Shown here: positions 8,889 to 17,911 of the stretch, piece by piece
How the letters are laid out: every line of letters starts with the position of its first letter
Position numbering within the stretch: position 1 is the first letter of the stretch
Source of the DNA: Isohypsibius dastychi
Lineage: Eukaryota > Tardigrada > Eutardigrada > Parachela > Isohypsibiidae
Assembly: GCA_034696485.1 (NCBI GenBank)
Contig: JAQIWT010000568.1
Location: 1-17,977, forward strand
Direction: 5' to 3'
DNA length: 17,977 nt
Notes under the pieces: model-generated
The model's input: the letters and a program-made list of their open reading frames with translations, nothing else
Databases searched by the model: none
Told to the model about the DNA's origin: nothing
Translations under genes and position numbers: made by a program

Positions 8889-8894
8889 TTTATA
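8889..8894 (-). promoter_or_regulatory. TATA box of the ARL6IP1-like gene
   Basis: TATAAA on the minus strand, 50 bp upstream of ATG 8839. A start 30 bp downstream (about 8864) gives a leader of about 25 nt. Confidence 0.45.
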
Positions 8895-9030
8895 CTTGTG
8901 AGAAACGGCAACCAAGCAACAACCATCAACCAAGGTCACCTCATATCGCAATAGACCGTGGTCGATCTAAAGCGACCCCCCCCCATTACCAGTCCCTCGA
9001 ACAAGAGTTTGGGGCGTACAAAACGATCTT

Positions 9031-9036
9031 TTTAAT
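9031..9036 (-). terminator. Candidate poly(A) signal of the Kazal gene
   Basis: ATTAAA on the minus strand, about 225 bp past the stop of the Kazal gene. No AATAAA is closer on that strand. Confidence 0.3.
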
Positions 9037-9259
9037 GTTTCAAGAAGTTGAAATGTAATAAGGCTAACACTCGATTCTAGCTCCTAGACAATCATTCCGG
9101 AGAGCACCTCGCTCTTTGAGAATAAAAGACTCAAGATGATAAAAAGATGACTGGCTACCTATTGAGGGTGATGATATACCGGAGACGCTGTGATGGCAGA
9201 TGAGTTTTGGACAGTGCAGTGGTGATCCGAACATTCAGTCAGCTCAGAATCTTGGCTTC

Positions 9260-9954
9260 CTACGAGAAAACGTTTTCAATGAAGCGTACCTTGATCTGAC
9301 ACCGCAAATTGTGGATTCCTAACTTACTCTGAGCGCACAGCAGTGCACAATTATATGGGTACATAACCCCGTCACATCCACAACGCTGACCACATTCGCA
9401 CTCATCCGGCACTCTTCTCTCACACAAGCTGGAGGGAATGCCGCCACATTCACCACTATGAGAAACATTGGTGCCTGAAACCAATCAAATTCTGCAATCA
9501 ATGAGAAATTGCATAACAGTTATACCAGCACAGATCGCGGCACATTTATCCGGATAAGTCAACCCGTCAGCTGCGCAAACAGGAAGACAGTAGCATCCGG
9601 CTCTGATTCCCGGACATCTTCTAGTGGATGGATGAGATGGACCACTCACACAAACGTCAAGATGAGCCACTGTGGCCTCTGCCATAAGAACCCAGTATCG
9701 TGTATATTACTTCCACCGCTCAAATTTGACTATATACTTGCACATTCCGCAATACAGGCGTTGTCATACGTAATTCCATCCGAGCCACAGACAGGTTCGA
9801 CCAATTTCGGACAGTGACAGCTGGCTGTCGTCGGGGACTGTGTCAATCCTGAAACTAGCACAGAACTACATTGCCATCGTACGTACAGTATGTTTTCCCA
9901 GTTACCCTTGACCAATAACAACAACATCGAGAACAATATCATCGTCCAGTTCAT
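9260..9954 (-). CDS. Secreted three-domain Kazal-type protease inhibitor
   Basis: Four exons: 9906-9954, 9738-9848, 9526-9678 and 9260-9474. The introns are 57, 59 and 51 bp, all phase 1, as usual for shuffled extracellular modules. The product is 175 residues. Residues 1-17 are a signal peptide. Kazal 1 has C27, C29, C37, C48, C52 and C63 (x1-x7-x10-x3-x10) with GSDGITY; its expected P1 is K31, predicting trypsin-like targets. Kazal 2 (C82, C84, C88, C99, C103, C114) and Kazal 3 (C130, C132, C136, C147, C151, C163) keep the DG..YP...C core, but their C2-C3 loop has three residues instead of seven. Extra cysteines occur at 75, 122 and 138. The last exon is read through to the TAG because this supplies C163; a possible donor after CQIK would allow another C-terminus. 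A TATA-like element lies upstream. Confidence 0.85.
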
Positions 9955-9990
9955 TTCTGACACGGAGTTTCTGGTAATGAGTGAACGATG

Positions 9991-9996
9991 AATATA
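9991..9996 (-). promoter_or_regulatory. TATA-like element upstream of the Kazal gene
   Basis: TATATT on the minus strand, 37 bp before ATG 9954. A start 30 bp downstream would leave a leader of under 10 nt, so either the leader is very short or this is not the true box. Confidence 0.3.
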
Positions 9997-10210
9997 ACGC
10001 TGATAATCTGAGCAATGCTCATTATAAGTGCTCTCACCAGTTACAAGAACTGCGGTGATGTCGTAAGATCGAACAACCTGTGAGGTTCGTGGCCATGGTC
10101 AACGAACTACCCCTGCAGTTATTTCTGTCGGCTTTGTGACTTTATGGCACCCTGTAAATGTTCACTCGCACCTCTTAGAGTCACCACTTGCTGCACTACA
10201 CTTGAATGTA

Positions 10211-10365
10211 CTCCGTCCTCTCGTGTAATTGGGCACCCCTTTTCGCTGTATTGATCGGCTCACCACGCACACAATGCGTGAGCCCCGGGTGCACCCTCTG
10301 GCTGCACACTTGGTGAGCCGATCGATACAGCAAAAAGGGGTGCCCAATTACACGAGAGGACGGAG
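10211..10365. mobile_element. 155-bp TA-flanked MITE (foldback)
   Basis: Two 55-bp arms (10211-10265 and 10311-10365) are inverted copies with 53 of 55 positions matching. They are separated by 45 bp that contain a further small CACGCA/TGCGTG stem. Each end, CTCCGTCC...GGACGGAG, is flanked by the dinucleotide TA (10209-10210 and 10366-10367), the target duplication of Tc1/mariner-type transposons. There is no coding capacity; the open frames across it on both strands are palindromic mirror images. The few mismatches suggest recent insertion or conversion. Confidence 0.9.
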
Positions 10366-10950
10366 TATATCACGTGCGCAATTCAGTGAGATTCTCTTTC
10401 TTCCTGGTATATTTGGGATTGGTCGAAGTCCAAAAAAATGCTTACGCAACCCGCTACTGCTTTTTCCCCGTGAGTAGTAACTCACCACGACCGAAGGTTT
10501 TCTACTCTTCAACATTAGTCTTTAAATGATAGAATACATCCGAAATCCGTTTATGATCGGATCTTCTTCTTTTCTGTTCTACCGGGCTCATAATGAAAAT
10601 GGCAGTGTGCTCCAACAAATCTTATAGGTCCATGGCACGCAAGGGCATGAGACGTATCTTACTTTTGTCTCAACAAAAATACAACGCATGCTGGGTGACG
10701 AGCATCACAAGAACTCCGAGTACAGGTAATTACCATACTGTGACACTGCACTCATGAATTCGATAGATCATTATGGGGACCATAGAGCGCGAAAACTGAA
10801 AAATATCCCTAACTTCGAGGAACCGCATCGCAAGCAGAGGTGCTCAGCTTCGTTAACTTCGTGATCTCAGGATCATGATTGGTGACCATCATAATGGGTG
10901 ACCATGATTGGTTCCCTCATTCGTGCTTATGGTGAAGAAGTGAGCTGGCT

Positions 10951-11109
10951 CTACGAGCGAAACGCAGGTCTCCTCAGCTCTGGAAGACAAATGTAGATAT
11001 CGGATGGGTTGGACTTTGCTGTTTCCACGTAAGCTGGTGTCGCTAGTTCGAGTTTTATTGAGACGATACTGTTTTGATCACGCACAGTTATTCTCATTGT
11101 ATCGATAAT
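10951..11109 (-). CDS. Possible terminal exon, unidentified
   Basis: A strong acceptor (TTTTCTCAACAG) precedes a 52-residue frame ending in TAG at 10951. The composition is protein-like (acidic, basic and beta-branched residues mixed, with a SIVSIKLELATP-type strand). I find no convincing upstream exon and no nearby poly(A) signal. It may be chance. Confidence 0.2.
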   Translation of the reverse strand: MIDTMRITVRDQNSIVSIKLELATPAYVETAKSNPSDIYICLPELRRPAFRS

Positions 11110-11342
11110 CTGTTGAGAAAAGATTCTTGGTTTCACAGATGACGAGAAGTTTTCCGGTATAATTATGAAAACAGTGGTCCTGAAGGTCAGCTCTTACGGG
11201 TACAGAAGACTGCGGGCCCCGATTGGTAGATAGATGCGGTTGCGGTCTTGATTCACTGAATCAAAACAGCGTATCACCGATTTATCGGGAGGATAGAGTA
11301 CTCCACACCGCATCCACGCAAGCAATTTTAAAACCGTCTTTC

Positions 11343-11420
11343 GGACTGAAGTGTAAACTGGGGATAGAGTTAGAGCTAAAACCGAAGTTAAAACTGGTGT
11401 TAGAACTGACTTGTTAACTG
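11343..11420 (+). repeat. Degenerate short tandem repeat
   Basis: Repeated variants of GTTAGA/AAACTG with a loose 6-bp period. It creates a K-L-E-L-rich open frame that ends at 11417, which I treat as a by-product of the repeat. Confidence 0.4.
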
Positions 11421-11922
11421 GGCATCAACGAAGGGTGAACTTGTCAAAGAAATGACTTTTGAGTTCTACGCAGTTGGATCTGGAGTTGCAGCTTCATTGT
11501 TTCCGCGTCGACAATTTTCAATTTAATCTGCTCTGTCTGAAGCTCCAGTAAATTTGAACTGCTGACTTAGACCTGACACCTTGGTCGCTCATAAAGAACT
11601 CGATGTCCTGAAAATTGCAACTTCGGTTTTCCCGCTGATGTTGTCCCGTCCGCACTCGTTCTTGATTTTCGATGCTGATTTCCAGGTAACATCATTCCCT
11701 GGTGTTTCAGTCCTGTCGACAAGAACAGACTTCGTTACTGATCTTCAGCGCTCGCCTGTGATGGCTCTCTATCTTTCTTCGTAGCTCGACGTCTTTTGGC
11801 AGGTTCAAGAAATAGATGAGACGGTTTGAGATTCTTTGCGGGCATGATATTCAAGATGCGTAGAAAAATAAACTAGTTCTACGATGATTTGTGAATCAGT
11901 AGATTCTACCTGGATCAAGGAT

Positions 11923-11949
11923 AATGGACTGACTTTAATCCAGTCCATT
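11923..11949. repeat. Hairpin, 9-bp perfect stem
   Basis: AATGGACTG pairs with CAGTCCATT around a 9-base loop. A GATC-rich stretch with TGATCCAA and TTGGATCA as inverted copies follows at about 12059-12142. Together they may be remnants of a decayed foldback element. Confidence 0.4.
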
Positions 11950-12310
11950 TTAATCCAAACGACCAATTACGAGAGTGCTGACTCCATTAGAGTGCCCCCT
12001 GGTTTTCGAGTAAGAGAGGCAATTAGTGACATCGGTCTACGTGGTTCTGTAGACCCTTAATGATCCAATTTATGATCTAAGCTATTTGCCCGTTTCGATT
12101 CACGTTTCGATCTAAATTGATCGATTGATCGCTCTTGGATCAGATAGACTGAAGGCGATCTGAAATAAATTGGCAACCTCTGCTCGGAAGACCAGCTGTT
12201 TCAGGAAATTCAATGCAAACACGACGTTTTTGAATTTTCAGTTAACATAAAGAGCTGCTCCCCTCTTCATCTTAGTTTCGAATTCGATTCTGTGGTCTCA
12301 GAGCGTATCA

Positions 12311-13944
12311 ATGAATAATCCTATCGTTTCCAATATAACATTGTGGAATCTGAGCTCCCTGAATAATGATCCGACTGCCGGTGAAGTTCAGACCTGGTTC
12401 AACATTTGCATGTCACTTGCATACATCGGAAGCGCTTTGTTCATTCTGCTCATCCTTTCGCTTCTGGTTTCACGAAGATACAGGTCAGGCTCGGAAATTC
12501 TACTACTTCACCTACTCACCTGCGAGTTTGTCACATGTGCATTTTATATTCCGATGAACCTGGTTCAAACGGTGTATTTTTTTACTGGACGAATATCTTC
12601 AATTCCATGTACGAACCTTGGACCAGCAACAATTATCCAGTATCACACCGTTCATTATGCGGCCATGTTCCTAGCAATCAATCGATTCGTTGCCGTTGTT
12701 TATCCACATCACTACCAAGCTTGGTCGACAAGGATGGCCATCACCTGCACCATCACCTTAGGTAGATGCACCGAATTGCCATTCATAATAAACAGTCAAA
12801 AACGATCTAGTCGGCCAAACTCCCCGCCCCCTCCCCGACTCTCACCATCAAGAGGTGCAACGATGCCGCTAATGTTAGGGGTTCATGATAAGTGGTTTCG
12901 AGAGCAGGTCTTATGAGCAATCCTTGCCGACTGCTGATTGCTGAAAATAAATATGTCCGAATCATCCGCAACTGCAAAATTTTTTCTTGTGGTTAGATTC
13001 GATTGCAATGCATGGCTTGTCAGAAATATTAAACAGCGGAGAAATGAGGACTGCGGATTGATCACGCCTTGTTGCGAATCCTTGTGACTGGTTCTGTTTT
13101 GACAACTTAAAATTAACAATGACATAAACTTCACGATGAGATGAATGATGTATCATACGTTACGACGTGTTTTGTACGTTGCAATGCGTTTTTGTGAGAC
13201 CATTTTTAGATTAGTTTGGGTGGACATTGTCTGGAGCTTCACCCTTTGATGCATACCCACGTCAACACAAAGCTGGTTTTCATTTAAAACTCCGTTTGGA
13301 TTCCAGGGTGGCTTATCGCAATCACGATGAACATCCCAATTATTTTGGGAATAGGCGGGAATCACGAGGAATTTACGAAAGGTCGGAATTTCTGCCGGTT
13401 GGTCATGCAGGGATTCTACTCACCTGTTTGGTCCACCATCACCGTTTACTTGCCACTGACCCTGTCTGTACTGATCTACACCGCTGTTGTTGTCAAAACA
13501 ACATTCCGTCCCAACCGGGTCAATATGATCCAAAATGGAGTCGCTGAGAAAAACTATAGACGAAAGGTCCTGATGGTCCGGCTTTTGCTGCTAAGCTCGG
13601 TATTCCACGCTATTTGTTTCTTGGCCACCCCAGTATATCTGTTGATATACCAAGTTATGCCACTCCGAACGTTGCTGTGGATGCGGTTCATCCTTCTACT
13701 TGGTTTTGTAACGAGCCCTGTGAGTATCAGAACACCATTGAGTTTGTTCTATGAATCGAACAAGTTTTGTTAACAGGTCATTTTTTTCTCACTGAGTCGC
13801 GATTATCGCAAGGACTTGTGGCGAATTTGTCGGATAACAACAGTTCCCACAACGCAAGATGGTAGTGCACTCCCAGTGACATCACAGCCTCCGCTGAACC
13901 GTGTATCGTCTGCTTCGGATCCAGCAATGATATCTCAGCGTTAA
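12311..13944 (+). CDS. Orphan seven-transmembrane GPCR, class-A-like
   Basis: Three exons, 12311-12761, 13307-13719 and 13777-13944, with introns of 545 and 57 bp, encode 343 residues. The N-terminus has two N-glycosylation sequons (N8, N13). Membrane segments lie at roughly 30-53, 62-83, 108-130, 141-164, 191-213, 239-264 and 272-294. C100 before segment 3 and C180 in loop 2 can form the class A disulphide. The DRY motif is replaced by N124-R125-F126 followed by PHHY, and NPxxY by SPVIF (287-291). These changes are common in lineage-specific invertebrate GPCR expansions. The basic third loop (KTTFRP to NYRRK) and the Ser/Thr-rich tail fit G-protein and arrestin contacts. The ligand cannot be told from the sequence; peptide or chemosensory roles are guesses. 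The intron positions are certain from frame continuity (phases 1 and 0). Confidence 0.9.
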
Positions 13945-13974
13945 ATTCTTCGGCTGTTCGTTCGAGAGCATTCA

Positions 13975-14244
13975 CTAAGGGCGTATCTCGACAATTTTGA
14001 ATGCTCGTTTCCGTAACTTTATTCGTTCTTCGTTAGCAACTCTTTGACCGCTGGGTGAACTATTTTGTAAATTCTCTGCTAAGCACTTACAAACCCTTAT
14101 GTAACCATGCCATGACATTTCGTAGGCCACCTTTTGAAGTAAGAATTTTCGTAGTAGAACTTCCGATGCCGTACTTCTCGAAGTCAAGAAATCTCGCTGG
14201 TTGCTGACCTCGAAGGCAGGAGTTATCGTAGTTCGAGGTTTCAT
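13975..14244 (-). CDS. Unidentified 89-residue ORF, possibly mobile-element derived
   Basis: An ATG-initiated frame just beyond and antisense to the GPCR, ending in TAG at 13975. It is rich in R, K, S and L, basic overall, with no signal peptide or membrane segment. A stretch W-H-G-Y-I-x5-L-x2-N-L resembles W-P-G-Y-M-x5-L-x2-N-L, which can be read on the minus strand inside the adjacent foldback element at about 14420-14465. This suggests a shared mobile-element origin. It could equally be a chance frame. Confidence 0.25.
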   Translation of the reverse strand: MKPRTTITPAFEVSNQRDFLTSRSTASEVLLRKFLLQKVAYEMSWHGYIRVCKCLAENLQNSSPSGQRVANEERIKLRKRAFKIVEIRP

Positions 14245-14358
14245 GGTTTTAGTGTTTTGGGTTCTGTGGTCTTCTGCAGACTCTTCTACTGGAATTGTCC
14301 AGAGTACTTTGAGTTTTGATTACGAGTTGTTTCCCAAGCAAAACTTCCTAACGCAAAC

Positions 14359-14837
14359 TCTTGGTACAGTAAAGACCTGCAAGTTAGCCACCATAGACTT
14401 AACATAGGGGTCTGTCCGTCAAGTTAGCCACTAATTTTCCTCGTCGATTCATGTAACCAGGCCATGCTTCCACCACAGAATATTGCAGAGCAACATGTTT
14501 TACCTTGAGTGTTAATTTTTGTGGACCGATTCGACGAAAAACAGAGTTTCTGTGAGCACTCAAAAAAGTACTTTTGACTGAGGATTTGACTGATTTAGTG
14601 AAATTAATCAAAAAATCAATCAAGACCACTTTTTGAATGCTCACAGTAACTCTGTTTTGCGTCGAACTGGTCCAAAAATATCAATAACCAAGTGCAAAAA
14701 GGTGCGTTACGATATTCCGTTGTGGGAACGTGAGCTTGTCTCGTGAATCGGTCAGGAAAATTAGTGGCAATCTTGACGGACAGACCCCTATGTTAAGTCT
14801 ATGGTGGCTAACTTGCAGGTCTTTACTGGTACCAAGA
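14359..14837. mobile_element. 479-bp foldback element
   Basis: Long inverted repeats begin at TCTTGGTAC (14359) and at its complement ending at 14837. The outer arms match for over 80 bp (for example ACCTGCAAGTTAGCCACC and its complement) with one indel and a few mismatches. A second inverted block nearer the centre (around ACAGAGTTTCTGTGAGCA on the left and its complement on the right) continues the palindrome, so nearly the whole element folds on itself. The inner CAGTAAAG/CTTTACTG pair is bordered by GTA on both sides, but the palindrome continues outward, so the true ends and target duplication are uncertain. There is no intact transposase: a non-autonomous DNA element. Confidence 0.85.
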
Positions 14838-15220
14838 ATCGTCTAGTACGAAAATGCTTGTTACGAATGATTGTGAATACGAATGTGATTGTGATTACGA
14901 ATGATTGTGTTACGGAAGGTTTCTACAACGACAGCTCTGGGAAACGAAAAGTCCTGACTACAAAATGTTGACAACGAAACCTCAAGACTACGAGAAGTCT
15001 GCCTGCCGGGCATACGAAAGTTCATGGCGCCCTTTGTAGCGGCTTGTGGATCCCCCAAAAAGTTATTAATTTTGGAGTTTCCAAAACTGTGACATGGCTC
15101 ACTTTGTGAACTATGGTACCAATCGATCCTGGTGACGTAAATTTCGACCCGGTCATCAACATGCCAAATTTCGTAATACCGATAAGCATCATTTCAGATA
15201 GGTTGAAACCTTTACCTTAC

Positions 15221-15328
15221 CTTTTCCCACTGGTCGGCACAAGAGAACCAGCATTGAACGCTAGTTTTTGTCATCACACACTGCCCACGGCATCCACGCG
15301 AACTTTCCACGCAAGTTGCACTTTTCAG
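15221..15328 (-). CDS. Possible cysteine-rich exon downstream of the ZP gene
   Basis: A short minus-strand frame with five cysteines (C-x6-C-x3-C-x8-C-x3-C) that ends at a good donor, GAAAAG|GTAAGG. The cysteine density resembles small extracellular modules. No matching acceptor or partner exon is clear. The plus strand has an alternative 87-residue ATG frame (15113-15376) followed by AATAAA, and I cannot choose between them. Confidence 0.2.
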
Positions 15329-15434
15329 TCACAGCATTCAGCCCTATCAGTTCAAGACACAAAAACGCATAAATAACAACAAAACTCGAATAAAATTATC
15401 AAAAACAACATCTGATTGCACAACCATTGCAAAA

Positions 15435-17751
15435 TCATTGTCGTGCTGAGGGGCGGTTATTCAAAGAGTCAGCTCTACAAAGGTCATAAATAGCTCTGTT
15501 GCTTTGTGCACTGTTCTCACTGGGTTCTTTTCCACTGCTACTCGTCAGTTCTGAGTTCGCTGACGACAGCTGACTCATAACCGAAGACTTGGTCGGCTTG
15601 GAGGTTGAAGATATATCCAAAGTGGCTCTGTATTTCGACTTTCGTTGGGTTCGGTATCGCTGACAGATGAAAGCCAATGCGACGGCGAAAACAACTTGAA
15701 TTAGGAGGACCACTGAAGCGGAAACAGCGATTGCGAGTTTGTGAATGCAAACAATCCCGCTGAAATCCTGAACCGGTTTCCCAGCTGAAAAAATCAAAGG
15801 TCATCAAGCCTTGCCTCATTGGATTGGAATTCTGATGTAGCCGCACGATGACAAACCTGGTTGGACTTGATAGCTCAACGCTGACGATGACGAGCAGTCA
15901 CCATTTGGACAACTGGCAAAGATGTCGTTGATGTTGATTCGGTGATGAACCAGAAGATCTTGGTCGGCTAGCTTGTCAGTCAAATGGACATCCATATACG
16001 CTTCTCGCTTCCGGCGTTTCTTCCCGAAGCTATTATAGACAATCTGTGTGGCGTCATCGATACACTGAGCCGGCTCGCACTGTTTCTGACACGGTTTTAT
16101 CAACGCCATGAACTCCACTTCGTCATTCGTCGGGAATTTGAAGGCTTCTATGGGGATGCGGAGAGTTTTGCCAGAGTTGATGGATTCAACTGGACCAAGG
16201 ACAATGTCATCCGAAGGGCAGCTGAAAGAAATGATCAGTTGATGATATTTGGGCTTCAGAGACAAAGTTGGTGGCCTCAACTTACCCATTCGCGTCAATC
16301 ATCTTGATCTTCGATTTTCCGATACCGTCGACTGCGACGACGTCTTTGACGAAAATGTTGTAAATGTCGGGAACTGCAATACACAACATATTGAATTCAT
16401 GATCAGAAGCAGTTTTTGATTAAGACAAAGTTCAATGCTGTTGGGTAAGGTTATGGAGATTTAGGCAGAAATTAATATTAAATAACGAAAACCATATACC
16501 AAGCAAACCATATTTTGAGAACCTTGTAATAAATAATCTCATTCATTCACTTATGCACAGAGATATTCGACCACTCACGAAACAAAAGTATGAAAGCTTC
16601 AATTCCAGGCAATTTCAATTTGGTGAGAACCCAGAAAATCGAACATCACTGTTTTTCATCAAACATCACAATCATTTAAAAATTCAGAACAGTTACAGAA
16701 CGATTTTCTCATTACAGAACGGATCGTTCCACTTCAAAGTTCACATTCTGCGGTGTTCATTGCGCACTTATTCCGATTTCAGTTATCTTGTAGATCCACA
16801 AGAATGAATGTCTTTTCCAAGCTTTTTTCTAGAAGAATTCAAAGAAAAATTCCAAATCTGACGCATAAGAATTCACAAAAAAGCAGGCTTTCCTATCAAC
16901 AATATTCCATAATCCGTAAATCAAAACTGTCCGATAATTTCTGAGAAGAAATATCAACAAACCTGGAGATTATCTTGCTGGAAAAATACAAATTTATCAT
17001 CTCAGCATTTTCCTACGTCTCCGCCAAAAAGCTCAATACGTCTGCGCCCTATCGATTGACTGACTGAACAGACAGAAGTGTATTGAGCTTTTTGGCGGAG
17101 ACGTATCTGACGAACACACTGTCAAAAGCAACTACAAACTACGAAAAACCGAATCCTCGAAAACCAGAGCTGTGTTCCAAAAAAAATGCCCAAATTACTC
17201 ACATTGCGCCACTCCAAGATCAAACTGGAGATAAATCTTATCCCCAACCGTCGCCGAAACAACAGGATTGCCATTCAGATCGCGAATGCTCATTTGAACA
17301 ATCGGTGCAGGGACTTTGTAATTCACGTTTTCCGTGATAGTCGGCGCACTGAAATATACCCAAGATAAATAACGTTGCCCACATCATCATTTCAAAATAA
17401 ATGCTGCAAACAGCGTCAAAATCTGCAACAAATCTTACCCATTTGTACTAAGACTTCCGGAAACATTCCTGCTTCCAAGGTCGTATTCACAAGACACACT
17501 CAAGCCCATATCTTTTGAGGTCACAATCCTGTCGTTGTACTGGATCATAATGTAATTGGTATATGTTCCCTTTCCGTTATTCGAGGTACCACAGACACTC
17601 CCATCCAGCTGCATTCCCAAATCAAACGTTGTCGAATTGACGATATCTGACTGACAGAGTTTTGGCTGTTCTTTTGCGTAAACGAGTCCGTCGAATATCC
17701 GGTTTGTTGTCACACGAGCCGTCATCTTCTTGGCCTCACACAAAAGTTCAA
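15435..17751 (-). CDS. ZP-domain membrane protein (cuticlin-like), 5' end beyond window
   Basis: Five exons: 17439-17751, 17203-17348, 16286-16373, 15857-16221 and 15435-15784. All joins stay in phase (2, 1, 2, 1) and the last 419 residues are encoded. The first exon (start and signal peptide) must lie past 17977, since the 17751 acceptor (TCTTTTCAG) has no coding sequence upstream. Exon 1 holds a full ZP-N half: four cysteines, FDGLVYAKE, VCG, YTN.I.IQYND. Exons 2-4 hold ZP-C, with GCPSDD and C..QCEPAQC. A basic furin site KKRRKR (16005-16022) lies after ZP-C, where maturation cleavage is expected. A membrane segment (about LAIAVSAS to ALAFICQ) and a Ser-rich cytoplasmic tail of about 80 residues follow. 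ZP proteins polymerise into extracellular matrices; in ecdysozoans this means cuticle and apical matrix. No canonical poly(A) signal was found downstream. Confidence 0.9.
17016..17103. mobile_element. 88-bp TA-flanked MITE inside a ZP-gene intron
   Basis: Perfect 24-bp terminal inverted repeats beginning CGTCTCCGCC, with TA at both borders (17014-17015 and 17104-17105), around a 40-bp core. It sits in the 829-bp intron 16374-17202, the longest in the gene. The TA borders fit a Tc1/mariner-type mobiliser. The ends differ from those of the 155-bp element. Confidence 0.85.
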
Positions 17752-17885
17752 CTGAAAAGAGAGAAATTTGCAGATCCAAAAATCATGTTCATTTAGATAT
17801 GATGAAATTAGAGGGAACGTCAGATTCAGCATCGTCTAACTCTAAACCTGAGGGCAAATATACCCGAAAAAGCTAGGGCTTTTTG

Positions 17886-17911
17886 TTATGACTGCCTTGA
17901 GGCAGTCATAA
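17886..17911. repeat. Perfect 11-bp hairpin
   Basis: TTATGACTGCC and GGCAGTCATAA pair around TTGA. It lies upstream of the first visible ZP exon, inside the presumed first intron. It may be the remnant tip of a foldback element. Confidence 0.6.

Larger units (their letters stand above)
10366..12310. other. Mostly non-coding spacer upstream of the GPCR
   Basis: Apart from one weak minus-strand exon candidate (10951-11109) and short repeats, nothing is supported. At 10870-10917 CATGATTGGT and GGTGACCAT each occur twice. Plus and minus frames at 11581-11784 are both open and equally plausible, which argues that they are chance. The proximal 70 bp before ATG 12311 hold no clear TATA box. Confidence 0.4.

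Noticed and set aside
9319-9501. Minus-strand frame beginning with Met 33 bases before Kazal exon 4
   Set aside because: Wrong frame; it lacks the C-x-C...DG..YP...C pattern and would need a different acceptor.
10162-10477. Similar small ORFs on both strands containing a GTPF.CIDRLT motif
   Set aside because: They lie across the inverted arms of the 155-bp MITE, so the same sequence is read on each strand. Not genes.
12366-12765. Alternative plus-strand frames inside the GPCR first exon
   Set aside because: Out-of-frame shadows; only the 12311 frame shows membrane segments and continues in phase across both introns.
15984-16307. Plus-strand 107-residue ORF
   Set aside because: Antisense to the ZP-C exon, which has conserved cysteines and exact splice phases.
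17886-17911. Bacterial-style rho-independent terminator
   Set aside because: The hairpin lacks a following T-tract and the context is eukaryotic; kept only as a hairpin.
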